From: Kiritimatiellia bacterium
GTDB taxonomy: Bacteria > Verrucomicrobiota > Kiritimatiellia > RFP12 > UBA1067
Reading direction: 5' to 3'
DNA length: 5,624 nucleotides
NCBI GenBank assembly: GCA_017430155.1
Contig: JAFRNO010000326.1
Location: forward strand, 1 to 5,624
Shown: positions 1-5,624 of the stretch, in pieces
Layout of the letters: every line of letters begins with the position of its first letter
Numbering within the stretch: the stretch's first letter is position 1
The notes under the pieces: generated by a model
Seen by the model: the letters and a program-made list of their open reading frames with translations, nothing else
What the model was told of the DNA's origin: nothing
The model's database searches: none
Made by a program: the position numbers and the translations under genes

Positions 1-423
1 CTGGACCCGAAGACCGTGCTGCAGCTCGGCGTGGGCGGCGAGATGCCGTTCGACGACCATCAGTTCGAGGTGGTCGTGCTGTCCGCCGCGCTCCTTTCCG
101 GAGACCGCGCGCGGACGGACGCCGTGGTGCGCGAGACGCACCGGATCCTGCAGGGCGGCGGATGCCTCGTCTTTTCCGTGGACGAGGCGGGCTCCGGCAT
201 GGGGTTCAGCCAGCGCGGCATCTACGATCTGCTGAAAGAGGGATTTGACGTGGTGGGCCTGAAGCGCCCGCCGTGGTGGAAGTTCGGCGCGGCGGGCCGT
301 ACGCTGACGGTCTGCGCCCGCCGCAAGACGTGGCGCCGCCGTTCGGCGCCGATCGTGGGAGAGGCGATGCCCGTCTCGTCCGCGATGTTGTCACCCCGTG
401 AACGAAAGGTAGCCGTGAAATGA
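1..423 (+). CDS. Class I SAM-dependent methyltransferase, C-terminal part (5' end outside window)
   Basis: The frame is open from the first base to the TGA at 421-423, giving 140 visible residues, so the gene starts upstream and the GTG at 16 is not a credible start. The visible part matches the second half of a Methyltransf_11/UbiE-like Rossmann domain: MPFDDHQFEVVVLS (residues 15-28) corresponds to the 'LPFxDxxFDvV' strand and loop, then RETHRILQGGGCLVFSV (44-60) to the 'REixRVLkPGGxlv' helix-turn-strand. FSQRGIYDLLKEGFDVVGLK (69-88) and GRTLTVCARRK (99-109) resemble the last helix and strands of such enzymes. The SAM-binding GxGxG motif would lie upstream and is not seen. A basic tail of about 30 residues follows the fold. 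The substrate cannot be inferred. The stop overlaps the next start by 4 bp, indicating one operon. Confidence 0.8.
   Translation: MDPKTVLQLGVGGEMPFDDHQFEVVVLSAALLSGDRARTDAVVRETHRILQGGGCLVFSVDEAGSGMGFSQRGIYDLLKEGFDVVGLKRPPWWKFGAAGRTLTVCARRKTWRRRSAPIVGEAMPVSSAMLSPRERKVAVK
405..422 (+). promoter_or_regulatory. Ribosome binding site and ATGA start/stop overlap for the Sel1-repeat gene
   Basis: AAAGG at 405-409 lies 10 nt before the ATG at 420. That ATG shares bases with the methyltransferase TGA (421-423), so ribosomes finishing the first gene end on the start of the second. The Shine-Dalgarno match is modest, so translation is probably partly coupled (inference). Confidence 0.5.
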
Positions 424-1529
424 AACGACTGATCCGTTTGTTGTGTGCCGTCGCCGCCGTGCTGGCGGTCTCCCGCGCGGGCGCCGATCCGGCGAACGCG
501 ATTATGCGGCTTTTGAATTCCCAGGCCTCCGGGTCGGTGCGCGGCTTCACGCAGGCGGCCGAGGAGGTGGCCGCCGAGGCGAAGAAGGGGCGTCCCGTCT
601 ACGCCTACGTGCTCGCGCTCATCTCGCGCATGCCGTCCCCGCCCCCCGCGGCGCGCTTGGACGAGGCGACGCGCACGCGGTACCTGGAGGGTTGCCGCGA
701 CAAGACCAAGACGCTCGCGAACGAGAAGAACAACTCGAGGGCGTGGTACCTCCTCTCGCTCGAGAACAACGACCGCGACCTCCTCCACCGCGCCGCCGAC
801 GCCGGCAACGTCCAGGCGATGAACGCCTGGGGCACCTACCTCGTCACGCGCGCCGTCGGCGGAACCTCGGACACGAACGAGGTCAACCGCATCCTCGGCG
901 TGGCGTACGACTACTTCAAGGCTGCGGCGGGGCAGGGCGACGCGAACGGCCTCTACAACCTCGGCATGTGCCACCTGCGCGGCCTCGGCACGCCGCCGGA
1001 CGACCAGAGCGCCTTCAACTGCTTCCGCTCCGCGGCGGAGAAGGAACACCCCGAGGCCATCAACAACATCGGGCTCTTCTTCCGCGAGGGGCGCGTGGTG
1101 GAGAAGGACCTCGAGCTGAGCACGAAGTGGTTCGAGAAGTCCGCGAGCTACGACAATGCTTATGGCCAGTTCAACTTCGCCCTCGCGCTCCAGAACGGCG
1201 AGGGCGTGGCGCAGGACGAGGCGCGCGCGGCCGACCTGCTGTCCAAGTCGGCCGCCGGCGACTGCGTGGAGGCCATCGACGCCTACGGCGTCGCCCTCTG
1301 GAAGGGCCGCGGCGTGAAGGAGAACCCGGAGGCGGCCTTCCGCTACTTCCTCCGCGCGGCCGAGGCGGGCTACCCGCCCGCGATGGAGAACCTCTCGACG
1401 TGCTACCGTCTCGGAAAGGGCGTGAAGGCGGACGAGCGCCGGTCCCTTGAATGGAAGATCCGGTCGCGCGCGGCGCGCGGCGACCGCAATGCGCAGGCAT
1501 GGCTGCAGCAGAACGCGAAGAAGAAATGA
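420..1529 (+). CDS. Secreted Sel1-like (TPR-related) repeat protein
   Basis: This 369-residue protein begins with a clear signal peptide: MKR, a hydrophobic stretch at about residues 4-18, and a likely signal peptidase I site after AGA (20-22), so mature protein would start at DPANA. It has no lipobox and no later membrane segment, so it is probably periplasmic or secreted. From about residue 126 to 355 there are five to six Sel1 units of about 36 residues, with the A..G...A...LG.....G.GV..D...A..W...AA..G pattern; good examples are NGLYNLGMCHLRGLG (177-191), EAINNIGLFFREGRVV (212-227), EAIDAYGVALWKGRGV (284-299) and PAMENLSTCYRLGKGV (320-335). The first unit carries an insertion near 147-157. 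Residues 28-125 are helical and less clear. Sel1 repeats are protein-interaction scaffolds; no catalytic residues are evident and the partner is unknown. The ATG at 420 is favoured because it gives the signal peptide directly and an ATGA overlap with the upstream gene. The 3' end overlaps ilvB by 4 bp. Confidence 0.88.
   Translation: MKRLIRLLCAVAAVLAVSRAGADPANAIMRLLNSQASGSVRGFTQAAEEVAAEAKKGRPVYAYVLALISRMPSPPPAARLDEATRTRYLEGCRDKTKTLANEKNNSRAWYLLSLENNDRDLLHRAADAGNVQAMNAWGTYLVTRAVGGTSDTNEVNRILGVAYDYFKAAAGQGDANGLYNLGMCHLRGLGTPPDDQSAFNCFRSAAEKEHPEAINNIGLFFREGRVVEKDLELSTKWFEKSASYDNAYGQFNFALALQNGEGVAQDEARAADLLSKSAAGDCVEAIDAYGVALWKGRGVKENPEAAFRYFLRAAEAGYPPAMENLSTCYRLGKGVKADERRSLEWKIRSRAARGDRNAQAWLQQNAKKK
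1526..1529 (+). promoter_or_regulatory. ATGA stop/start overlap linking the Sel1 gene to ilvB
   Basis: The Sel1 gene stop TGA (1527-1529) and the ilvB ATG (1526-1528) share an ATGA. The preceding GAAGAAGAA encodes the Sel1 Lys-rich tail and is only a weak ribosome binding site. This arrangement is typical of termination-reinitiation; the coupling itself is inferred. Confidence 0.6.
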
Positions 1530-3265
1530 AGAAGCAGAGTAAACAACAGGTGACGGGCGCGCAGTCGCTCGTGGATTCGCTCGCGAAAGCGGGCACGGAG
1601 GTGCTGTTCGGCTATCCCGGCGGCTCCGTCCTCGACATATTCAACTGTCTCCCCGAGGCTCCGTTCCAGTTCGTTCTGGGGCGGCATGAGCAGGGCTGCG
1701 TCCACATGGCGGACGGCTACGCCCGCGCGAAGGGCAAGCCCGGCGTGTGCCTCGTCACCTCCGGCCCCGGCGCCACGAACACGATCACCGGCCTCGCGAC
1801 CGCCAACATGGACGGCGTGCCGCTCGTGTGCATCACGGGACAGGTCCCGATGAACCAGATCGGCACGGACGCCTTCCAGGAGGCGGACATGAACGGCATC
1901 TGCCGCGCCGTCACGAAGCACAGCTTCCTCGTGCAGAGCACGGACGAGGTGCCCGAGACCGTGGCCGAGGCGTTCTACATCGCCACGCACGGCAAGCCCG
2001 GCCCCGTCGTGATCGACATGCCGAAGAACGTGCAGCGCGCGTTCACCTCGGCGCAGTACCCCGAACGCGTGTCGCTCCGCGCCTACCATCCCGAGTCGAT
2101 GGCCACCTCCTCGCAGATGGCGCGCTTCGCGAAGCTCGTCAACGAGGCGAAGCGCCCCGTGATCTACGCGGGCGGCGGCGTGATCGCCGGCGGCGCGGCG
2201 AGCGACGTGGCGAACCTCGCGCACAAGGCGCAGATCCCCGTGGCGACCACGCTCATGGGCCTCGGCGCGTTCAACGAGAACGACCCGCTTTCGCTGCGCC
2301 TCGCCGGCATGCACGGCTCCGCGGCCGCGAACTACGCGATCAACTCCGCGGACCTCATCATCGCCCTCGGCGTGCGGTTCTCCGACCGCGTCACGGGCAA
2401 GCTCGCCGCCTACGCGAAGCGCGCGAAGATCATCCACGTGGACTGCGACCCTGCGTCCATCGGCAAGAACGTGTCCGTGCATCTCGGCATCGTCGCCGAC
2501 GTGAAGGACGTGCTCACCACGGTCAACTCGCGCATCAAGTCCGCCGAGCACGCCGACTGGCTCGCGAAGATCGCGGAGTGGAAGAAGAAGCGCCCCGTCT
2601 CCTACAAGCCGATGCACCCGAACGTGATCATGCCGCAGGCCGTGATCGAGGCCGTCGACAAGGCCACGCGGGGCCGCGCGGTGGTGGTGACGGACGTGGG
2701 GCAGCACCAGATGTGGTCCGCCCAGTTCTTCCGCCACAACCTCCCGCGCCACTTCATTTCGTCGGGCGGCATGGGCACGATGGGCTTCGGCATCCCCGCC
2801 GCCATCGGCGCGGCGATCGCGCGGCCCGACCACCAGACCGTCGCCATCTGCGGCGACGGCGGCGCGCAGATGACGTTCGAGGAGCTCGTGGTGGCCGTGG
2901 AGCACAAGCTGCCGGTCACGTTCATCGTGATCAACAACGCCTGCCTCGGCATGGTGCGCCAGTGGCAGGAGCTGTTCTACGGCAAGCGCTACTCGGGGTC
3001 CATCCTCTCCGTGCGCGGCCGCATGGCCAACGAGCACCTGGAGCAGGACCTCAAGTACGACTACCTGCCGGACCTCAAGAAACTCGCCGAGGCGCACGGG
3101 GCGGACGCCTACCGCGTGATCGACCCAGCGAAGCTGGAGCCGACGATCCGCAAGGCGGTCAACTCCGGCCGCACCTCCTTCGTGGAGGTGATCGTGGAGC
3201 CGCGCGCGAACGTGTATCCGATGCAGCCGGGCGGACAACCGGTGGAAGGGATGATTTTCGAGTGA
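1526..3265 (+). CDS. ilvB: Acetolactate synthase (acetohydroxyacid synthase) large, catalytic subunit
   Basis: The 579-residue product is the usual length for this ThDP- and FAD-dependent enzyme, which condenses two pyruvates to acetolactate, or pyruvate with 2-oxobutyrate, as the first shared step to valine, leucine and isoleucine. Domain order is normal: N-terminal ThDP (PYR) domain with FGYPGGSVLDIF (28-39), catalytic Glu55 in RHEQG, SGPGATN (79-85) and ITGQVPMNQIGTDAFQE (103-119); central FAD-associated domain around residues 195-335 with GVRFSDRVTGK (282-292); C-terminal PP domain with the Mg/ThDP motif starting at GDGGAQM (443-449) and ending at NN (470-471), then LGMVRQWQELFY (474-485). 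The C-terminal YPMQPGG (564-570) is also typical. Pro108 and Trp480, positions tied to herbicide sensitivity in plant enzymes, are unaltered. The ATG at 1526 fits family N-termini; in-frame ATGs at 1451 and 1499 would add a poor extension encoded inside the Sel1 gene. There is no good Shine-Dalgarno, only A/G-rich sequence, so coupling to the Sel1 stop (1527-1529) is likely. Confidence 0.97.
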   Translation: MKKQSKQQVTGAQSLVDSLAKAGTEVLFGYPGGSVLDIFNCLPEAPFQFVLGRHEQGCVHMADGYARAKGKPGVCLVTSGPGATNTITGLATANMDGVPLVCITGQVPMNQIGTDAFQEADMNGICRAVTKHSFLVQSTDEVPETVAEAFYIATHGKPGPVVIDMPKNVQRAFTSAQYPERVSLRAYHPESMATSSQMARFAKLVNEAKRPVIYAGGGVIAGGAASDVANLAHKAQIPVATTLMGLGAFNENDPLSLRLAGMHGSAAANYAINSADLIIALGVRFSDRVTGKLAAYAKRAKIIHVDCDPASIGKNVSVHLGIVADVKDVLTTVNSRIKSAEHADWLAKIAEWKKKRPVSYKPMHPNVIMPQAVIEAVDKATRGRAVVVTDVGQHQMWSAQFFRHNLPRHFISSGGMGTMGFGIPAAIGAAIARPDHQTVAICGDGGAQMTFEELVVAVEHKLPVTFIVINNACLGMVRQWQELFYGKRYSGSILSVRGRMANEHLEQDLKYDYLPDLKKLAEAHGADAYRVIDPAKLEPTIRKAVNSGRTSFVEVIVEPRANVYPMQPGGQPVEGMIFE

Positions 3266-3304
3266 CGAATGACGAGTGACGAATGACAAATGACAAATGA
3301 CGAA
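3263..3304 (+). repeat. Six tandem 7-bp TGACRAR units between ilvB and ilvN
   Basis: Starting at the first base of the ilvB stop codon, the units read TGACGAA, TGACGAG, TGACGAA, TGACAAA, TGACAAA, TGACGAA, after which TGTAAGG breaks the pattern. Units differ only by A/G changes at the fifth and seventh bases. A 7-bp period moves TGA through all three plus-strand frames, so nothing reads through; the minus strand stays open and would encode a repetitive Ser/His/Val/Ile-rich peptide, which explains artefact ORFs. Most junctions make AATGA, an overlapping start and stop. The array is AT-richer than its surroundings. Its role is unknown. Confidence 0.9.
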
Positions 3305-3307
3305 TGT

Positions 3308-3317
3308 AAGGTGAGGG
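3308..3317 (+). promoter_or_regulatory. Ribosome binding site of ilvN
   Basis: AAGGTGAGGG carries two Shine-Dalgarno-like cores: AAGGTGA, 7 nt from the ATG at 3322, and GAGGG, 4 nt from it. This is the strongest such site in the plus-strand run and fits a gene that, unlike its neighbours, does not overlap the preceding stop codon. Confidence 0.65.
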
Positions 3318-3321
3318 TGAG

Positions 3322-3579
3322 ATGAAAGAGGAAATTCACAGGCTGAGCTGCTATGTCGAGAACAAGCCGGGCGTCCTCGCCCGGATCGTGGGCCTCATCT
3401 CCGGCCGCGGCTACAACATCCAGACGCTGAGCGTCGGCCCCACGGAGGACGGCACCGTCTCGCGCATGAAGATCGACGTCGTCGGCGACGACAAGGTGAT
3501 TCGCCAGATCATCCTCCAGCTGAACAACCAGGTGAACGTGATCGAGGTCACGTCGCGCCGCCGCCTCGGCGCCCGCTGA
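3322..3579 (+). CDS. ilvN: Acetolactate synthase small (regulatory) subunit, ACT-domain-only short form
   Basis: The 85-residue product is a single ACT domain matching the N-terminal half of IlvH/IlvN: HRLSCYVENKPGVLARIVGL (6-25), SGRGYNIQTLSVGPTEDG (27-44), SRMKIDV (47-53), GDDKVIRQIILQLNNQVNVIEV (from 55). The small subunit binds and activates the large subunit and confers valine feedback inhibition. Asn14, Gly17 and Asn32 align with E. coli IlvH Asn11, Gly14 and Asn29 of the valine-binding site, so valine sensing is plausible. It lacks the C-terminal domain of the roughly 160-residue IlvH and is nearer the length of E. coli IlvN or IlvM. The end, SRRRLGAR, is basic and not typical of the family. 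There is no room for a frameshifted C-terminal domain, because the converging gene ends 6 bp downstream. It follows ilvB after a 56-bp gap; no ilvC follows. Confidence 0.95.
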   Translation: MKEEIHRLSCYVENKPGVLARIVGLISGRGYNIQTLSVGPTEDGTVSRMKIDVVGDDKVIRQIILQLNNQVNVIEVTSRRRLGAR

Positions 3580-3586
3580 CGCGGGC
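3571..3586. terminator. Short GC hairpin at the convergent gene ends, possible bidirectional terminator
   Basis: GCCCGC (3571-3576) and GCGGGC (3581-3586) form a perfect 6-bp stem with a TGAC loop that holds the ilvN stop codon; the last stem base is also the last base of the opposing stop codon. Neither strand has a T-run after the stem, so it is not a classical intrinsic terminator. An alternative stem pairs GCGCCC (3569-3574) with GGGCGC (3590-3595). The convergent position supports a terminating role, but this is inferred. Confidence 0.4.
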
Positions 3587-5624
3587 TAGGGGCGCGTGGC
3601 GCGTTCCAGCCAGAGCAGGTCTTCCGGCGAGAGGTCGTAGATCGCGGAGGTGCGGTACACGCCGCCCCACGCCGTGCAGAGGTCGTTCAGGTGGCCGCGC
3701 TTGCGCTCGCCCGTGCGGTACTTGCTCCAGCGCGTCTGGAAATACGCCTCGTTCTTCGCCCCCGGGGGACGCTCCAGCGCATGCCAGATCTTGCGCTTTT
3801 CGGTGGGGAATCCCTGCGTGGCGTTGCGCCAGATGAGCGCGGCCACGTTCTTCCAGAGCGGGTTGCCGTCCAGCCGGCCGAGCGTGAAGAGGTCGGCCAC
3901 CAGCACGCAGCCGTAGTCGTCGAGCGCGGGGTGCTCCGTGCCGATGACCGTGGAGCCGGCCGGCTTCCAGTCGTATTTCACGAAGTCGGTCTCCGGTCCG
4001 TAGACGGGGTTGTGGCAGTAGAGCCAGGAGAGGAAATACCAGCCGGCCTTCTGCGCGAGCTTGCGGTACCACTTCTCGCCCGTGCCCTCCGCCATGATCA
4101 CGGCGGCCGTGAAGAAGGGGTGGATGCCCTCGCGGTCGATGCTGGAGCAGTCCATCGCGCCGCCCTTGCACTCGAAGTGGTTGATGTCGTTCGTGTAGTA
4201 GTAGATGAACGCCTTGCGGATTGCCGCGCGCACGCGCTCGCTGCGCGTGAGCTGCCAGTAGCGGGCGAGGCCCATCAGCACGTAGCCGCCGCAGTCGCCG
4301 CCCCATTCGGTCACCTTGCCGTCCGCGATCATCCACTTCGACCCGAGGTTACCGTCACGCCGCTGGACGCGCAGGAATGCGTCCGCCTGCCGTTTCGCCG
4401 CCGCCTCGAACTCGGCGGCGTCCATCCCGTGTGCCTTGAGGAGGATGCAGAGACGCGACAGCTCGGCGAGCGCCCAGCCCGCCTCTGACGCGTCCTTCCA
4501 CTTGAGCGTCTTCCACTTGGACCCGAAGTGCCCGCTCGGCTGCTGGCGCACCTTGATCCAGCTGCGGAACACGGCGAGGCCGAAGTCGACGTCGGTTGGA
4601 CTGTTGTTGCGCAACCCGTATTCCACGGAGAGTCGCGCCATCTGGAAGCTCTGCGCGGAGAACCCGATGCCGCTGCCCGCGCCATAGAGGTACTCGCCGG
4701 GCTTGAGCTTCTTGGACTTCTCCAGCTCGTCGTTCTCCCAGTAGTTCTTCGACGGGTCGCGCTCGATGTCCTCGATCGTGAGGTCCTTCGGGGCGCGCTT
4801 GCGGAAGTTGCCGAGGAGGAGCGTCATGTCCACGAGGTAGGGCATGTACCAGGAGCCGTTCTCGTCGCGGCGGCGGCTCCAGTCCTGGAATGCCTTGTCG
4901 AGGCGCAATACCTCGGCGAGCGGGAGCTGGGAGGGCACGTCGGGCTTGAGCAGGCGCCAGGCGACGGGGAAGACGGCTGCGAAGCCGTAGTCGGGCCACG
5001 GCGGCTTGCCGGTGCAGGCGAAGGCCGTGGCGGTGAACGTCTCGTCGGGCTTGAGGGTGAGGTAGGTGTCGTAGCGCGGGGTGAACGTGCGCTTGTTCGT
5101 GTAGGAATACGGCGCCTCGGTGACGGGCCAGAGGATGCGGTGGCGGAAGGAGCCGTCCGCGTTCCGCACCATCGAGCAGGAACTCACGTGCGAGGCCGGG
5201 TCGGCCGTCGAGGCGAAGAGGGCGAACACCTCGTTCGTGTTCTCGGAGATCGTGCAGGAGGGGATGCTGCAGCGGTCGTAGGCGAACGTCCACGGCTCGC
5301 CGTCCTTCTCCCATCCCGTGGGGATGTCGAGCGAGGCGAGGCGCTTGTCGTTGCCCTGCATCGCGTTGACGAACGCGTTGCCGTTGTAGAGCACGCCGGG
5401 GATCAGGTAGCGCGTGGCGGCGAAGCCGGGCGCCGCCTCGAGGACGAGCTTGAACGTGACATTCGTGGCTTCGCCGTTCCGCGCCTGCACCGACACGCGC
5501 CATTCATTGCCCTCCCGCGCGGCGCGCGCCTCGGCGGCGAGGCCGGACGCCTGCGGGACCGTCCATGCCGTGAAAGCCACGTCCGCTTCCGCGAATCCAA
5601 CGCAGGTCACGGCGCAAACGGCCA
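3586..5624 (-). CDS. Exported protein with predicted alpha/alpha-toroid, putative carbohydrate-active, function unknown (5' end outside window)
   Basis: The frame is open from the right edge to the TAG at 3586-3588, about 679 residues. The GTG at 5608-5610 is unlikely to be the start: codons upstream to the edge encode more hydrophobic residues, giving AVCAVTCVGFAEA before DVAFTAW, which looks like the end of a signal peptide with cleavage after AEA. Numbering from that GTG as residue 1, residues 10 to about 215 look beta-rich with no recognised motif. From about 235 to the end the protein is helical and Trp/Tyr/Gly-rich, with RRDENGSW (247-254), SGHFGSKW (359-366) and RRDGNLGSKW (417-426), each at the end of a helix, followed by WGGDCGGYVLMGLARYW (436-452), NHFECKGGAMDCSSIDREGI (477-496) and HPALDDYGCVLVADLF (560-575). 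A beta domain followed by such a toroid is common in glycoside hydrolases and polysaccharide lyases, so a secreted sugar-active role is plausible, but I recognise no family and assign no catalytic residue. QxxxGxW-like motifs also occur in cyclases. Abundant Cys may form disulfides. Confidence 0.85.
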   Translation of the reverse strand, partial: AVCAVTCVGFAEADVAFTAWTVPQASGLAAEARAAREGNEWRVSVQARNGEATNVTFKLVLEAAPGFAATRYLIPGVLYNGNAFVNAMQGNDKRLASLDIPTGWEKDGEPWTFAYDRCSIPSCTISENTNEVFALFASTADPASHVSSCSMVRNADGSFRHRILWPVTEAPYSYTNKRTFTPRYDTYLTLKPDETFTATAFACTGKPPWPDYGFAAVFPVAWRLLKPDVPSQLPLAEVLRLDKAFQDWSRRRDENGSWYMPYLVDMTLLLGNFRKRAPKDLTIEDIERDPSKNYWENDELEKSKKLKPGEYLYGAGSGIGFSAQSFQMARLSVEYGLRNNSPTDVDFGLAVFRSWIKVRQQPSGHFGSKWKTLKWKDASEAGWALAELSRLCILLKAHGMDAAEFEAAAKRQADAFLRVQRRDGNLGSKWMIADGKVTEWGGDCGGYVLMGLARYWQLTRSERVRAAIRKAFIYYYTNDINHFECKGGAMDCSSIDREGIHPFFTAAVIMAEGTGEKWYRKLAQKAGWYFLSWLYCHNPVYGPETDFVKYDWKPAGSTVIGTEHPALDDYGCVLVADLFTLGRLDGNPLWKNVAALIWRNATQGFPTEKRKIWHALERPPGAKNEAYFQTRWSKYRTGERKRGHLNDLCTAWGGVYRTSAIYDLSPEDLLWLERATRP
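4332..4529 (-). repeat. Internal hairpin repeat of the toroid protein: two GSKW motifs 60 codons apart
   Basis: GSKW is encoded at 4513-4524 and again at 4333-4344, exactly 180 bp apart. The surrounding 18-bp stretches 4512-4529 and 4332-4349 match at 16 of 18 bases. In the protein, each is preceded by a Val-Arg/Gln-Gln/Arg helix end and followed, after 7-10 residues, by Trp and an Ala/Gly-rich helix with LxxLxR. This fits one structural hairpin unit of about 60 residues repeated in tandem; an earlier, weaker copy ends at GSW (residues 252-254). Confidence 0.6.

Noticed and set aside
222..1049. 275-residue minus-strand open frame across the methyltransferase and Sel1 genes
   Set aside because: It spans a gene junction antisense, and its Arg/Val/Ala-rich translation resembles no protein.
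1451..1525. Earlier in-frame starts (1451 and 1499) for ilvB
   Set aside because: They add Arg/Ala/Glu-rich residues not typical of acetolactate synthases and lie deep inside the Sel1 gene. The ATG at 1526 gives a family-like N-terminus and the ATGA overlap.
1747..3279. 510-residue plus-strand open frame inside ilvB in another frame
   Set aside because: Arg/His/Pro-rich low-complexity translation with no motif; a GC-driven shadow of ilvB.
1403..3289. 628-residue minus-strand open frame covering all of ilvB
   Set aside because: It lies antisense to a certain gene, its translation is low-complexity (Arg/His/Val/Ala/Asp-rich) and its start lies in the heptamer repeat. High third-position GC in ilvB removes stops from this antisense frame.
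3263..3304. Heptamer array as a CRISPR or binding-site array
   Set aside because: Units are 7 bp with no spacers, so it is not a CRISPR array. Direct tandem 7-mers could bind a protein, but nothing in the sequence supports an operator over a simple repeat.
3691..4488. 265-residue plus-strand open frame opposite the toroid gene
   Set aside because: Antisense shadow with low-complexity Ala/Val/Arg/Glu/His composition and no credible motif.
4355..5503. 382-residue minus-strand open frame within the toroid gene
   Set aside because: It overlaps the real frame, which has a signal peptide and repeated motifs; its translation is Arg/Ala-rich without structure.

Overview
The window is compact, clearly GC-rich bacterial DNA with a strong preference for G or C at third codon positions and almost no intergenic space. 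On the plus strand is a four-gene run: the 3' end of a class I SAM-dependent methyltransferase gene, a secreted Sel1-repeat protein, and the large (ilvB) and small (ilvN) subunits of acetolactate synthase. On the minus strand, converging on ilvN, is one long gene, cut by the right edge, for an exported protein that looks like a beta-rich domain followed by an alpha/alpha-toroid. The host cannot be fixed from this sequence. Base composition, the 7-bp intergenic repeat and the large exported toroid protein would suit a PVC-group bacterium (Kiritimatiellota, Lentisphaerota or Verrucomicrobiota), but this is only an impression.

Layout. Positions 1-423 hold the methyltransferase C-terminus; its TGA overlaps the ATG of the Sel1 gene (420-1529) in an ATGA. 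The Sel1 gene overlaps ilvB (1526-3265) by the same ATGA. After the ilvB stop, six tandem 7-bp TGACRAR units (3263-3304) and a good Shine-Dalgarno region lead into ilvN (3322-3579). Only 6 bp separate the ilvN stop from the stop of the minus-strand gene (3586-5624), and a perfect 6-bp GC hairpin sits across this junction. No stretch above 300 bp lacks a gene.

Function. IlvB and IlvN together form acetolactate synthase, the first shared enzyme of valine, leucine and isoleucine synthesis. IlvN here is an ACT domain only, but keeps the residues expected to bind valine. The Sel1 protein and the methyltransferase appear to be co-transcribed with ilvBN, judging from the overlaps; their functional link to branched-chain amino acid synthesis is unknown. 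The minus-strand gene is probably an independent unit, possibly carbohydrate-active.

The points most worth a second look are the heptamer array starting exactly at the ilvB stop codon, the secreted Sel1 protein translationally linked to ilvB, the minimal IlvN, and the unidentified toroid protein with GSKW motifs repeated exactly 60 residues apart. I found no RNA gene, CRISPR array, insertion sequence or integrase.
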